Source: Agathobacter rectalis ATCC 33656 (GTDB taxonomy: Bacteria > Bacillota > Clostridia > Lachnospirales > Lachnospiraceae). From it: a stretch of 64,000 nucleotides of DNA. Shown here piece by piece: positions 16,752-25,466 of the stretch. The notes below the pieces were generated by a model, which did no database searches, was not told the origin of the DNA, and was given only the letters and a program-made list of their open reading frames with translations. Each line of letters begins with the position of its first letter. Positions within the stretch are counted from its first letter, which is position 1. Location: assembly GCF_000020605.1 (NCBI RefSeq), contig NC_012781.1, positions 1,799,501 through 1,863,500 on the forward strand. Direction: 5' to 3'. The position numbers and the translations under genes were made by a program.

Positions 16752-17879
16752 TTAAAGCTGTGCCAATTGTTCCTCAAGAAAAGGAATTTTTATAATTTTT
16801 CCTGTAGAGACTGCATACTCATAAAGCCTGCTGTTAAACTGCTCATACGTGCCAAACTCTGTTCTGTCACATATAACGCCCTCGCATGCGTCAATAAGCT
16901 CCTTTGCCTTTTCAATAAGGGCATCGTCTACAGGCTCAAAGCTTCTTGCGCTGACAATCTCAGCAGAAAGCGCCTTTGCCGCAGGATAATCCAGATCATT
17001 TTCATAGATGATTCCTGTCGCAAACGGGATACCCTTTCGCTGTAAGCTCCTAAAGCTTTTTCTGCCCAGGCCCCCTCCTGCTATGACAAATATCCTCGCA
17101 CTTCCATCCGGTTTTTCCAGCTCTAAATCCTCTCCTGTTTCGTCAAAGCTTCCTGCCGTAATTCCAAAAAGACCTGAAACATATTGGTCAGTAAATACCT
17201 CCTCAGGAGTGCCATATCTGTCCACATATCTGCCATCTATACACAAAATATGGTCTGACACACGCTTTGCCATATCAAGCTCATGGAGCGACATGATAAC
17301 CGTAAGATTCTTCTGTCTTTTAAGCCTTTGGAGTATTGATAAAAACTCAAGCTTGTACTTTATATCAAGATACGAGGTAGGCTCGTCTAACACTATAATC
17401 TCCGGCTGCTGGCATATAGCCCGTGACAGCATAACCCGCTGTCTTTGTCCATCGCTTATCTTTGTAAAATCCTTATCTTTTATCTGTGATACATTGACCA
17501 GCTCCATCGCCTCATCCACAGCCTTTTTGTCCTCATCCGAAAGTACTCCGAACCGGCCTGTGTATGGATATCTGCCGGTCGCAACCACATCATAGCAGGT
17601 CATAAGCTCCGTCTTTAGCTTATCGGTGAGCACAACAGCCATTTTCTTTGCAAATTCATTGCCATTCATCGTCACTACATCACTTTTATCAAGATATATC
17701 GTACCGCTCACAAGCGAAAGCTGTCTTGCAATACTTTTTAAAATAGTCGATTTACCGGCACCGTTTGGCCCGATTAATGTGAGAATCTCTCCCCTTTTCA
17801 GGGAAAAATCAATATTTTCAATAAGCGGCCTGTTATCATATCCAACGGCCAGCTTTTGTGCAGTAAAATAATATTCCAT
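16752..17879 (-). CDS. btuD: Corrinoid ABC transporter ATPase (BtuD-like) with C-terminal extension
   Basis: This ATPase powers import through the BtuC-type permease encoded next to it (the stop of btuC and this start share one base). Residues 1-255 are a FepC/BtuD ATPase: Walker A GPNGAGKST (37-45), a degenerate signature ISDGQ (141-145), Walker B IIVLDEP (161-167) and the switch His in SLHELD. The remaining 110 residues (from about 262, FVIAGGGLGRKSFRSL to the end) resemble a Rossmann-type nucleotide domain and are absent from E. coli BtuD (249 residues). The corrinoid substrate is inferred from the riboswitch-controlled operon. Confidence 0.9.
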   Translation of the reverse strand: MEYYFTAQKLAVGYDNRPLIENIDFSLKRGEILTLIGPNGAGKSTILKSIARQLSLVSGTIYLDKSDVVTMNGNEFAKKMAVVLTDKLKTELMTCYDVVATGRYPYTGRFGVLSDEDKKAVDEAMELVNVSQIKDKDFTKISDGQRQRVMLSRAICQQPEIIVLDEPTSYLDIKYKLEFLSILQRLKRQKNLTVIMSLHELDMAKRVSDHILCIDGRYVDRYGTPEEVFTDQYVSGLFGITAGSFDETGEDLELEKPDGSARIFVIAGGGLGRKSFRSLQRKGIPFATGIIYENDLDYPAAKALSAEIVSARSFEPVDDALIEKAKELIDACEGVICDRTEFGTYEQFNSRLYEYAVSTGKIIKIPFLEEQLAQL

Positions 17880-18895
17880 CAGACATTTTTCTCCTTGCTG
17901 CGTCTTATCATGATAAACAGCACTACAGGTGCACCAAATACTGCCGTAACCGTGCTGATACTAAGCTCCGTAGGCGCAAACATCATCCTCGCAAGCAAAT
18001 CACAAAACAGGCAGAACACCGCTCCACCAAGGAAGCAGGCCGGTATCATATATATGGGCTTTGTGCTCTTTAGCATGCTTTTTACTATGTGTGGCACGGC
18101 TATTCCGACAAACGATATCGGTCCCGCAAACGCCACTATACATGCGGAAAGCAGGCTTGAAAGCAGAACCAGAAGCACCCGGATACGCTTTATGTTTACG
18201 CCCAGATTTACGGCATATGACTCTCCGAGCTGATATGCCATAAGGGGCTTTGACATAAGAAAAACAAAGATAAATGTGATTCCCACCACAATGCTCATCA
18301 CCCCAACGCTGTCCCAGGTCATGCCCGAAAAGCTTCCCCTTGACCAGTTATGCAGGTTTACTATATCGGAATCATCTGCAAATGTCACCACAAACTCAGT
18401 CACCGCAGAGCATATGTAGCCAATCATGACACCGCTCACCACAAGCATTGACATGCTGCTTACCTTTCTTGAAATGATAAGCACAAAGCCCATTGAAAGC
18501 ATTGCTCCCAAAAACGCTGCTGCAATCATGGCCAGTGAGCTCACACGTATGGCATTTCCAAGTAAAAATACCATAACAAGTGCCACAATCATCTTAGCTC
18601 CCGATGATATACCAAGCACAAAAGGTCCCGCGATTGGATTATGAAAAAAAGTCTGCAAAAGATATCCTGCAAGCGCTAATGCCCCGCCCAGTATCATCGC
18701 TGCGATAGCTCTTGGCATGCGGATATCCCACACAATACGTCCTACCCTGTCTGAGTGGTCATAAAGTGTCGCAAATGCAGCCTTAAATGATATGTGTACA
18801 GTTCCTATGCACACATTCATGATAAGCAATATAATAATTAAGATTATAAGAATAATAAATGTTGTAAAACACCTTATTTTTCTGGTTTTTTCCAT
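17879..18895 (-). CDS. btuC: Corrinoid ABC transporter permease (BtuC/FecCD family)
   Basis: The 338-residue polytopic membrane protein belongs to the FecCD family. It has about nine to ten hydrophobic segments and the family motifs DIRMPRAIAAMILGGALALAG (about 58-78; the highly conserved R-x-PR), NPIAGPFVLGISSGA (about 90-104), and AGPISFVGIAVPHIVK (about 258-273), the ATPase-contact region. It follows btuF by 16 bp and is coupled to the ATPase gene. Iron-siderophore permeases share this fold, so the substrate rests on operon context. Confidence 0.93.
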   Translation of the reverse strand: MEKTRKIRCFTTFIILIILIIILLIMNVCIGTVHISFKAAFATLYDHSDRVGRIVWDIRMPRAIAAMILGGALALAGYLLQTFFHNPIAGPFVLGISSGAKMIVALVMVFLLGNAIRVSSLAMIAAAFLGAMLSMGFVLIISRKVSSMSMLVVSGVMIGYICSAVTEFVVTFADDSDIVNLHNWSRGSFSGMTWDSVGVMSIVVGITFIFVFLMSKPLMAYQLGESYAVNLGVNIKRIRVLLVLLSSLLSACIVAFAGPISFVGIAVPHIVKSMLKSTKPIYMIPACFLGGAVFCLFCDLLARMMFAPTELSISTVTAVFGAPVVLFIMIRRSKEKNV

Positions 18896-18911
18896 GTTGT
18901 AGCTCCGCTTT

Positions 18912-20117
18912 TTATCTTTTTGTGCTATTGATTTTCCTGTTGAGCTTAAACAGATATTTCATGCCGCTGTCGGGTGCACCTGTAATCATCGAATGCATAT
19001 CATCAATCATATATCCTATGGACATAGACTGCTGATACATATCGTTCGTGGTGCAAAATACATTGCCGTCTTTGACTGCCCTAAAATCAGCAAGCACCGG
19101 GCACTTGTCCAAAAGCTCATTCAGATTCTTCACACCGCCGTCTATCGCACTGTTATATATCAGATAGTCAGCATCTATTGCTCCATTGTAGAAATCCTCT
19201 AGCTGCATATTCATGGTCGACCTGCCTGTATCGTCGTCATTTGACGCATCAAAAATATATTTTCCGCCGGCAAGCGAAATCATCTTTGGCACATAATCTG
19301 TACTTTTGCGCACCTGAACCTGTCCATTGGACGTGATATAGAAAAATGCAACTGTCGGTCTGCTATCATCATTTGCAGCAGTATCTGTCTTTGCGATGCG
19401 ATTTACAATATCCACCTGCTCATTAAAGAGCTCATCGGCCTTTTCATCCCTGTCTGTGAGTGCTCCGAAAAACTTCACCCACTCCACTCTGCCGAGCGGC
19501 TCCTCCTCATAGCTTGAGTACTCGATTATTGAAGGGATATCAAAGCTTTTAAGCTTTTCCGTTACCTGTGGCGAATGGGTAATCATAGTATTTTCTATGG
19601 CAAGAGAACAGTTTTCTGACACCAAAAGCTCATAATCGGGTTTTGAGTATTTGCCGGCATATAGCATTCTGCCACTTTCAAGAGCCTTTCTTGCACTGTC
19701 AATGTACCAGCCATCACTGTCAAGCCCCGAAAATTTAATAGTGTCCACTGCATCAAGCTTGTCAAACATATCCATCACCCCTGATGCGACCAGATACAAA
19801 TCACTTACAGGCTCCTTCAATACAATGATATCCTTGTCAATATCCTTTGGAGTCTTTCTGCCTTTTGGCACGGTAAGTATTTGGGTACCGTCCTTTGTAG
19901 TAAGTATCTTGTATCCACCCTCATAATAGTCAACAGAAAAATTCTTTGCATATAAAAGCTTCATACTGCTCTTATATATAAGACCGTTTTGTGCCTCTGC
20001 CTCAGCCTTCGATTCGGTATTCCCTGAATCGGAAGAAGGACTGTCACAGCCTGACAGCCAGAACAGTCCTATAATTGATATCAATATATATATAATTATC
20101 TTTTTTCTTCCATGCAT
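18912..20117 (-). CDS. btuF: Corrinoid-binding lipoprotein of the ABC transporter (BtuF-like)
   Basis: This is the cell-surface binding protein for the adjacent BtuC-BtuD. The 401-residue sequence starts with a basic end, a hydrophobic stretch and the lipobox LSGC (Cys24), followed by a Ser/Glu/Ala linker. The class III periplasmic-binding fold is suggested by PVSDLYLVASGVMDMFDKLDAVDTIKFSG (helical backbone) and RVEWVKFFGALTDRDEKADELF, typical of BtuF/FhuD-like proteins. Ligand choice is inferred from B12 context only. Confidence 0.88.
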   Translation of the reverse strand: MHGRKKIIIYILISIIGLFWLSGCDSPSSDSGNTESKAEAEAQNGLIYKSSMKLLYAKNFSVDYYEGGYKILTTKDGTQILTVPKGRKTPKDIDKDIIVLKEPVSDLYLVASGVMDMFDKLDAVDTIKFSGLDSDGWYIDSARKALESGRMLYAGKYSKPDYELLVSENCSLAIENTMITHSPQVTEKLKSFDIPSIIEYSSYEEEPLGRVEWVKFFGALTDRDEKADELFNEQVDIVNRIAKTDTAANDDSRPTVAFFYITSNGQVQVRKSTDYVPKMISLAGGKYIFDASNDDDTGRSTMNMQLEDFYNGAIDADYLIYNSAIDGGVKNLNELLDKCPVLADFRAVKDGNVFCTTNDMYQQSMSIGYMIDDMHSMITGAPDSGMKYLFKLNRKINSTKR

Positions 20118-20124
20118 AGCTTAA

Positions 20125-21036
20125 TTATTCTCCATCCTCACCAAGCACCTCTGTAGCAGAATCTGAATGGAAGGTGAGTGTGTACTCAACCTCGTGCGGC
20201 TTGCTCATAGCAACTGTATCTCCGATAACCTGCATAGGTGTATCAAGCTTAACCGGAATTTCAAATACAGAATTGCCGTCTGTATTTACAGGCATGTATT
20301 TCTGTCCATCAACTATCATATAGTCATAGTTTGGACTGCTCCACTGCACTGTTGCAGTAGCGGCTCCACCGCTTATAGTCACCTCAGCCGGTGATGCAAT
20401 GCTCGCCTTACCGCTTCCGCCCTCGAAATCGAGATTGATATTGTATGTTCCGTCAGGAAGCTCTTTTCCTGCACTCTCAGATACGCTTGCATCTGCGTCC
20501 GCAGGTGTGGCATTTGAGACCTTTACCTTGTGGTCATACCATTTGCCCTTTGTACCGATAAGTGCAAGGTCAAATTCCTCATCCAAAACAGGAACCGGTA
20601 TATCAAACGCATTGACCTCCTCAGTTGTGCCATCGCCATAATCGACAGTCTCAACAGTTGGCTCCAAAAGCTCAGCCTTGTCCTTTGAGGCATCCTTTGC
20701 TGTTCCCAAAAAGAGATTTACAATGTGTGTGGATGTAAGAGCAACATGTATTGTTGCCTTGCCATCCTTCACGGTGAGTGTACCTTTGTTGTCATATGCA
20801 TCATTCACATGAAACATTGAGCTGTCTGTAGTAAACTCTGCTGTATATGTACCATCTGAAAGTGCTATCTTTTCTGTTTTTTCAGCCTTTTTTGTGCTCT
20901 CTGTCGCATCCTGCACTGCTTTTTTGCTTTCTGTTTCAGCTTTTGCATTCTTATTACCGCAGGCTGCCAGGCTCATGGCACAAACCAGTGTCATTGCAAC
21001 GATATAAGTAAACTTGTTTCTGAATAATTTTCTCAT
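20125..21036 (-). CDS. Lipoprotein with two NEAT-like beta domains, B12 operon
   Basis: The 303-residue protein has a lipoprotein signal (SLAAC, Cys26) and a charged Lys/Glu/Thr linker to about 60. Two related domains follow: SDGTYTAEFTTDSSMFHV...TLTVKDGKATIHVAL (about 62-175) and PDGTYNINLDFEGGSGKA...VTISGGAATATVQW (about 195-295). Each begins with (L)xDGTY and has an alternating beta pattern, like the iron-transport-associated NEAT fold that binds haem. It lies 8 bp from btuF and 57 bp after cbiK. A role in holding or relaying a tetrapyrrole or corrinoid at the surface is inferred; it has not been named here because I do not recognise a characterised homologue. Confidence 0.7.
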   Translation of the reverse strand: MRKLFRNKFTYIVAMTLVCAMSLAACGNKNAKAETESKKAVQDATESTKKAEKTEKIALSDGTYTAEFTTDSSMFHVNDAYDNKGTLTVKDGKATIHVALTSTHIVNLFLGTAKDASKDKAELLEPTVETVDYGDGTTEEVNAFDIPVPVLDEEFDLALIGTKGKWYDHKVKVSNATPADADASVSESAGKELPDGTYNINLDFEGGSGKASIASPAEVTISGGAATATVQWSSPNYDYMIVDGQKYMPVNTDGNSVFEIPVKLDTPMQVIGDTVAMSKPHEVEYTLTFHSDSATEVLGEDGE

Positions 21037-21093
21037 GTCTGATATACTGCTCCTGTTATTTTATAGCTTCCCCACTATACATTTAAGTAACTG

Positions 21094-22305
21094 CTACTTG
21101 CTCATAGCAGCCGCTGTATGCTCAACATAAAGCTTCTGGATACCCTCAATCTCACCAAGTCCGTTAATCTGTGTATCGATTTTATCGAACTTTCCTGATG
21201 CCTTAAACTGTGAAAGCCATGAATCATCATCACTTCCCGCCATATCATTGTTGGCATGGTCTCCTGCAACAACCATAAGCGGACGAAGAATGACGTTCTT
21301 GTAGCCAGCGGCTGACACCTTCTCAATGACAGACTCACATGATGTATCCTCCGGCTCACCCTCTACAGTTCCGATAAATACGTTCTCATAACCCAAAGCT
21401 GTCATCTGGCTCTGCATCTGGCTGTATGAAATCTTTGCTGTATGGCTTGTTCCATGTCCCATAAATACAAATGCTGTGCCCTCTTCCTTTGCAGCATCAA
21501 GGCTGTCATAGCCTGCCTTTTCTACTGCTTCCTCTGTAAGAATTTCTGCAACGGCCTTTTTATCCTCATTTACAACTGTTGCATCACTTCCAACCTCACC
21601 GAGGAGTGGCTCTGCAATCTTTACAGACTCAAATTTATCCTTATACTTCTCTACAGCCTCTGAAAGCTCATCATACTCTGCTCCATGCATCAGGTGTGTA
21701 GGCTGTACCACAAGATTCTTTACACCATTTTTGACTGCACGCTCAAGTGCCTGATCCATATTGTCAATCTTCTCGTCATCTCTTGCCTGTACATGATTGA
21801 TGATAATCTGTGCTGTGAAGGCTCTTCTGACTGACCAGTCAGGATTTGCAGCTGCTATTGCATCCTCCACACCCTTGATATCAGCCACACGGCTGTCGTT
21901 GAAGGATGTACCAAAGCTTACTACAAGAATCTCGTTCTCGCCGATATCATCCTGGTTTCTCGGATCATCCTTCGAAGCATCGCCTGTATCTCTGCCGAAA
22001 TAGTCAGGATCAGCATTTTCTCCCTCTACAAGCTCCTTCTGTGCGTCTGTGAGCTTGTCCCAGGCCTCCTTAGCCTCCTTGCACTGCTTATCTGTATCAT
22101 CTGTTCTCTCCTGCACGTAGATTGCATCGATTAAATCTGCCACATGCATTGCTGCCTCCTGATCAGCGTTTGCGCTTGTCTCACTCTCCGAAGTCTTAGA
22201 TGCCTGTGTATCATTCTTTGCATCATCTGCCTTGCTGCCACAGCCGGTCACTGCTGTCATAGCCATAACTGCTGCCATCAGTACTACTACTAATTTCTTT
22301 TTCAT
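21094..22305 (-). CDS. cbiK: Sirohydrochlorin cobaltochelatase CbiK, lipoprotein form
   Basis: CbiK inserts Co2+ into sirohydrochlorin, the entry step of the anaerobic pathway. Residues about 122-400 are the class II chelatase fold: ILVVSFGTSFNDSR (126-139), QPTHLMHGAEYD with His204 and His207, VFMGHGTSH (His284) and VVAGDHANNDMAG (His350). In front is a lipoprotein signal ending VTGC (Cys22), a linker, and a helical segment (about 50-95, AWDKLTDAQKELV) of a kind seen in clostridial surface proteins. An exported, lipid-anchored chelatase is odd, because its substrate is made in the cytoplasm; periplasmic CbiK exists in Desulfovibrio. It is the first gene after the riboswitch. Confidence 0.92.
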   Translation of the reverse strand: MKKKLVVVLMAAVMAMTAVTGCGSKADDAKNDTQASKTSESETSANADQEAAMHVADLIDAIYVQERTDDTDKQCKEAKEAWDKLTDAQKELVEGENADPDYFGRDTGDASKDDPRNQDDIGENEILVVSFGTSFNDSRVADIKGVEDAIAAANPDWSVRRAFTAQIIINHVQARDDEKIDNMDQALERAVKNGVKNLVVQPTHLMHGAEYDELSEAVEKYKDKFESVKIAEPLLGEVGSDATVVNEDKKAVAEILTEEAVEKAGYDSLDAAKEEGTAFVFMGHGTSHTAKISYSQMQSQMTALGYENVFIGTVEGEPEDTSCESVIEKVSAAGYKNVILRPLMVVAGDHANNDMAGSDDDSWLSQFKASGKFDKIDTQINGLGEIEGIQKLYVEHTAAAMSK

Positions 22306-22393
22306 GTTTTCTCCTTTTCATTCTCCTTGCAGCTATTAAGCTGCACATGTTTTAAATATGTAAGACGAAAACATTTAAAGCGTCAAAAATAAA

Positions 22394-22422
22394 AGCTCTT
22401 TGTACTATTATGTCAAAGAGCT
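22394..22422 (-). terminator. Expression-platform terminator of the cobalamin riboswitch
   Basis: On the minus strand AGCTCTTTG (complement of 22,414-22,422) pairs perfectly with CAAAGAGCT (complement of 22,394-22,402) across an 11-nt loop and is followed by TTTTATTTTT. It lies between the aptamer and cbiK, about 90 bp before the start codon, so B12 binding would end transcription before the operon. Confidence 0.88.
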
Positions 22423-22547
22423 ATACATGTCAAAATCCTTCTAACCCAGACTATACGGCTATCATAACCTTGTCTGTAATTATAATTATTTCATCACGTA
22501 CAGCCAGTTACTCGTGGCTTGAAACACTATTGTTTCCGTACAACACA

Positions 22548-22738
22548 AAGGCAGGTCTCCCGGCTTATATATCATTGCTTCGGCCGTCTTCCCGGTTGCC
22601 CAGTGACCTATCGGCCGTCACTCCCTAATTACGGTGACGAGTTCGTACAGGATTTGCACCTGTTTCCCTTTTCACCGGAGCCAGCTTCACATCGCCTGTC
22701 ATAAATCAGATTCAAATGCTTGTCTGCTCCGACACCTT
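22548..22738 (-). promoter_or_regulatory. Cobalamin riboswitch aptamer
   Basis: Reading the minus strand, the conserved blocks of the cobalamin aptamer occur in order: AGGTGTCGG at the 5' end, GTGAAAAGGGAAACAGGTGC, AAATCCTGTACG, a GTCACTGGG block and the closing AGCCGGGAGACCTGCC (the B12 box) near 22,550-22,565. The aptamer spans about 190 nt and is followed by small hairpins (22,502-22,519 and 22,521-22,536) and the terminator. It should shut down the whole downstream operon when adenosylcobalamin is abundant. Confidence 0.97.
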
Positions 22739-22789
22739 TATGCTACATATTCAGTTTCTTCGTGCGTTGCTTATGCAATCGCTTGGATT

Positions 22790-22818
22790 ATTATATTACA
22801 ACTTGTAACATTATTCAA
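22790..22818 (-). promoter_or_regulatory. Promoter of the B12 operon
   Basis: TTGAAT (22,813-22,818) and TATAAT (22,790-22,795) are 17 nt apart on the minus strand. Transcription would begin near 22,783, about 45 nt before the aptamer. It lies directly after the end of the cardiolipin synthase gene. Confidence 0.82.
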
Positions 22819-22849
22819 CAGATTTTTATCAGACGCTTTACAGACACAT

Positions 22850-24385
22850 TTACAAAAGCGGCGCAAAAAGCTGCAAAATACTCTGCAGCAGCCTGCCTGC
22901 AAATGAGATATCATTTGTGCTTTCCTCATACACCTCCTCTGAAACCGCAAACGTCTCTATCGCATCCTCTTTTATTTTTCCGATGCACTGAGTCCTGTAC
23001 ATGTATACAAAATCCTCAAAATTCCAGTACATGCTCCTGAAATCCAGATTGCATGTGCCAACTATCGCAGTATCATCATCTGCCACTATACACTTTGAAT
23101 GTATAAAGCCGGGTGTGTATAGATATATCCTTACCCCCGCCTCGATAAGAGGTCTGAAATTGGCTTTTGTCTGCAGATAAATGAGCTTTTTATCGGGAAT
23201 CTTAGGTACAACAATACGCACATCAACACCTGACCTGACTGCCGATATCATAGCATGTGACAGCTCTGTTCCAAGTATCAGATATGGTGTAAAAATATAA
23301 ACATATTTTTTAGCTCTTGAGATGATACTCACATAAAGATTCTCTCCTACATCATCATGCTCAAGCGGTGAATCGCAAAACGGCTGGACAAAACCGCTTT
23401 CCTCTGACTGGCTGAAAGTATTGTGTGGATTCAGATATTCATCATGCACAGCATTGTCCTTATTGATATAATTCCACATCTCAAGGAACATCGTCGTGAA
23501 ACTGTTTACACACTCTCCCTCCACACGGATACCGGCATCCTTCCAGTAACCAAACCTGATTTTTTTGTTGATATACTCATCTGCTATATTGTAACCACCG
23601 GTATGCGCCACACGTCCGTCTATCACCAGTATCTTCCTATGATCCCTGTCATTCATAATTACTGAAAGCATGGGCTTATATGGATTGAAGCGTCTGGTCT
23701 GTATTCCGATGCTCTCCATCGCCTTTATAAAATGTGGCGGAATGGCATTTATGCTGCCAAAATCATCATATATGATTCTCACCACAACTCCATGCTTTAC
23801 CTTTTCTTTGAGTATATCAAGTATCTGATCAAGCATAACGCCACTGCCGATTATGAAATACTCCATAAAGATAAACTTTTCAGCTGACCTTAAATCTTTT
23901 AAAATGCTCTCAAAAGCCTCCTCACCTGATTTAAAGTACTCTGTGCAGTCCTCAGCATACAGTGGATATTTCTGATTTTGAGTGATAAGCCTGCTTTGTC
24001 TGTATGCATCCATATCTGTCTGTCTGAGTGTCTCATTTAGCAGCTCGTTTTCAGGCCGAAGCGGCGCATATGCTTCCACAATTCTCGCCATTCTTTTCTG
24101 TGTCTTCGACGTAAGCTCCGGTCTTCCGAAAAAGAAATAGCACGGAATACCAACGATTGGAACACTCAGTATCAAAAATATCCATGACATTTTTATATAC
24201 ATTTTCATCCGCCTGTTGACAATATAAAGCGAAAGCAATATAGCTGCCACATACATCAGATCCTGAAACACCCTGCTGGCAACAGAGGCCGTATAAAACA
24301 AAAAGAACCACCATATCATCTGTATGATTATTATTGTCGAAACTATAAAAAGCTTTGAAAGCAGTCTTTGTAATATTTTTCTCAT
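22850..24385 (-). CDS. cls: Cardiolipin synthase (phospholipase D family)
   Basis: Cls joins two phosphatidylglycerol molecules into cardiolipin at the membrane. The 511-residue protein has two N-terminal hydrophobic segments (about 10-32 and 43-56, with a third near 66-86) and two HKD motifs: HRKILVIDGRVAHTGG (His249, Lys251, Asp256) and HSKCIVADDDTAIVGT (His429, Lys431, Asp436), each followed by the expected GG/N-rich segment (GGYNIADEY, CNLDFRS). GGTAGGG precedes the ATG. It is a monocistronic-looking gene between the protease and the B12 promoter. Confidence 0.95.
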   Translation of the reverse strand: MRKILQRLLSKLFIVSTIIIIQMIWWFFLFYTASVASRVFQDLMYVAAILLSLYIVNRRMKMYIKMSWIFLILSVPIVGIPCYFFFGRPELTSKTQKRMARIVEAYAPLRPENELLNETLRQTDMDAYRQSRLITQNQKYPLYAEDCTEYFKSGEEAFESILKDLRSAEKFIFMEYFIIGSGVMLDQILDILKEKVKHGVVVRIIYDDFGSINAIPPHFIKAMESIGIQTRRFNPYKPMLSVIMNDRDHRKILVIDGRVAHTGGYNIADEYINKKIRFGYWKDAGIRVEGECVNSFTTMFLEMWNYINKDNAVHDEYLNPHNTFSQSEESGFVQPFCDSPLEHDDVGENLYVSIISRAKKYVYIFTPYLILGTELSHAMISAVRSGVDVRIVVPKIPDKKLIYLQTKANFRPLIEAGVRIYLYTPGFIHSKCIVADDDTAIVGTCNLDFRSMYWNFEDFVYMYRTQCIGKIKEDAIETFAVSEEVYEESTNDISFAGRLLQSILQLFAPLL

Positions 24386-24460
24386 ATAAGCCCTACCATG
24401 AAATTACAATTATACAACCTAATATTTCCTATATTATCTATAATAAATCTCTAATACATA

Positions 24461-25348
24461 TTATAATATTCCCACCAATTTATCAACATTTATAATCCCC
24501 CACGAGCCTTTGTGACTATCCCCTGCCCTGTCACATGTATTATACAGTGCTAGCTTAACCGCCTCCGGTCTCATATTTGGATTTTTTTCCAATAGAAGTG
24601 CTATGGCACCTGACACAATCGGTGTAGCCATTGAAGTACCTGTTTTCCTTACATATGTGCCATCTCTCGTTCCAAGGCTTATGATATCATGCCCGGGAGC
24701 CAGAATCTCAGGCTTTACAATACAACAGTCGGTAGGACCTTTGCCACTTCTTATATCATCAAAGCTTCCGACTGTTATTATTTTTCTTGAAATTCCCGGC
24801 ACAGTTACAGAAAACGGTGCCGGGCCATAGTTGCCCGCTGCTGCAACAACTACTACTCCCATATCCCACAATTCATCTATCAGCTTCAATATCTTAATAC
24901 GCTCTGCTGTATCAGAACATGGCAGATATCCTACAGAGAAGTTGAGTATTTTTATATTAAGTCTGACACAGTTTTCTTTTATATACTTAAGTGCACGAAT
25001 TGAATCCGACGTCTGCCCCATGCCAAGATAATCAAGCACCTTAAACACATATAGTCCTGCCCCTGGAGCCATGCCTATATCTGCAGCCGATAATATACCG
25101 CACACATGTGTACCATGCCCGTTATCGTCATAACATGTCTCCTTTCCACCCACAAAATCCATAAAGTGCTTTATGCACCCATCAAGCTGTTTGTGTTTAA
25201 ACACACCCGTATCAAGCACTGCTATATTGACATTTTTACCACTATATCCATTTTTATATACCAGATTTGCATTTATACTATATTTCGCATTTTTCATTAT
25301 TATTTTATTTTTTAATTTAGTATATGATTCGTTTTCACAATATGACAC
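24461..25348 (-). CDS. Subtilisin-like serine protease (S8), no signal peptide
   Basis: The 295-residue protein has the complete subtilase triad: Asp46 in VLDTG, His78 in NGHGTHVCG and Ser239 in GTSMATP, with the oxyanion Asn173 in AAGNYG. No signal peptide is seen and the pre-domain is only about 35 residues, without an I9 propeptide, so it probably acts inside the cell like the intracellular serine proteases (IspA). It carries several cysteines (72, 83, 127, 144, 208, 209), more in keeping with a reducing compartment. The substrate is unknown. Confidence 0.92.
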   Translation of the reverse strand: MSYCENESYTKLKNKIIMKNAKYSINANLVYKNGYSGKNVNIAVLDTGVFKHKQLDGCIKHFMDFVGGKETCYDDNGHGTHVCGILSAADIGMAPGAGLYVFKVLDYLGMGQTSDSIRALKYIKENCVRLNIKILNFSVGYLPCSDTAERIKILKLIDELWDMGVVVVAAAGNYGPAPFSVTVPGISRKIITVGSFDDIRSGKGPTDCCIVKPEILAPGHDIISLGTRDGTYVRKTGTSMATPIVSGAIALLLEKNPNMRPEAVKLALYNTCDRAGDSHKGSWGIINVDKLVGIL

Positions 25349-25400
25349 AGACGCACCTGTTTTGCCTTACATCATATCACCTTACTATAATTTCATATAT

Positions 25401-25430
25401 TAAAAGGACTGCACCTGCGTGCAGCCCTTT
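25401..25430 (-). terminator. Terminator of pnp
   Basis: A 12-bp stem (25,403-25,414 with 25,419-25,430; one G-U pair on the RNA) closes a 4-nt loop. On the minus strand the stem is followed by TTTTAATATA. It lies about 40 bp past the pnp stop codon. Confidence 0.85.
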
Positions 25431-25466
25431 ACCTGGATATTATTGTTATACTTTAACGTATATTAA

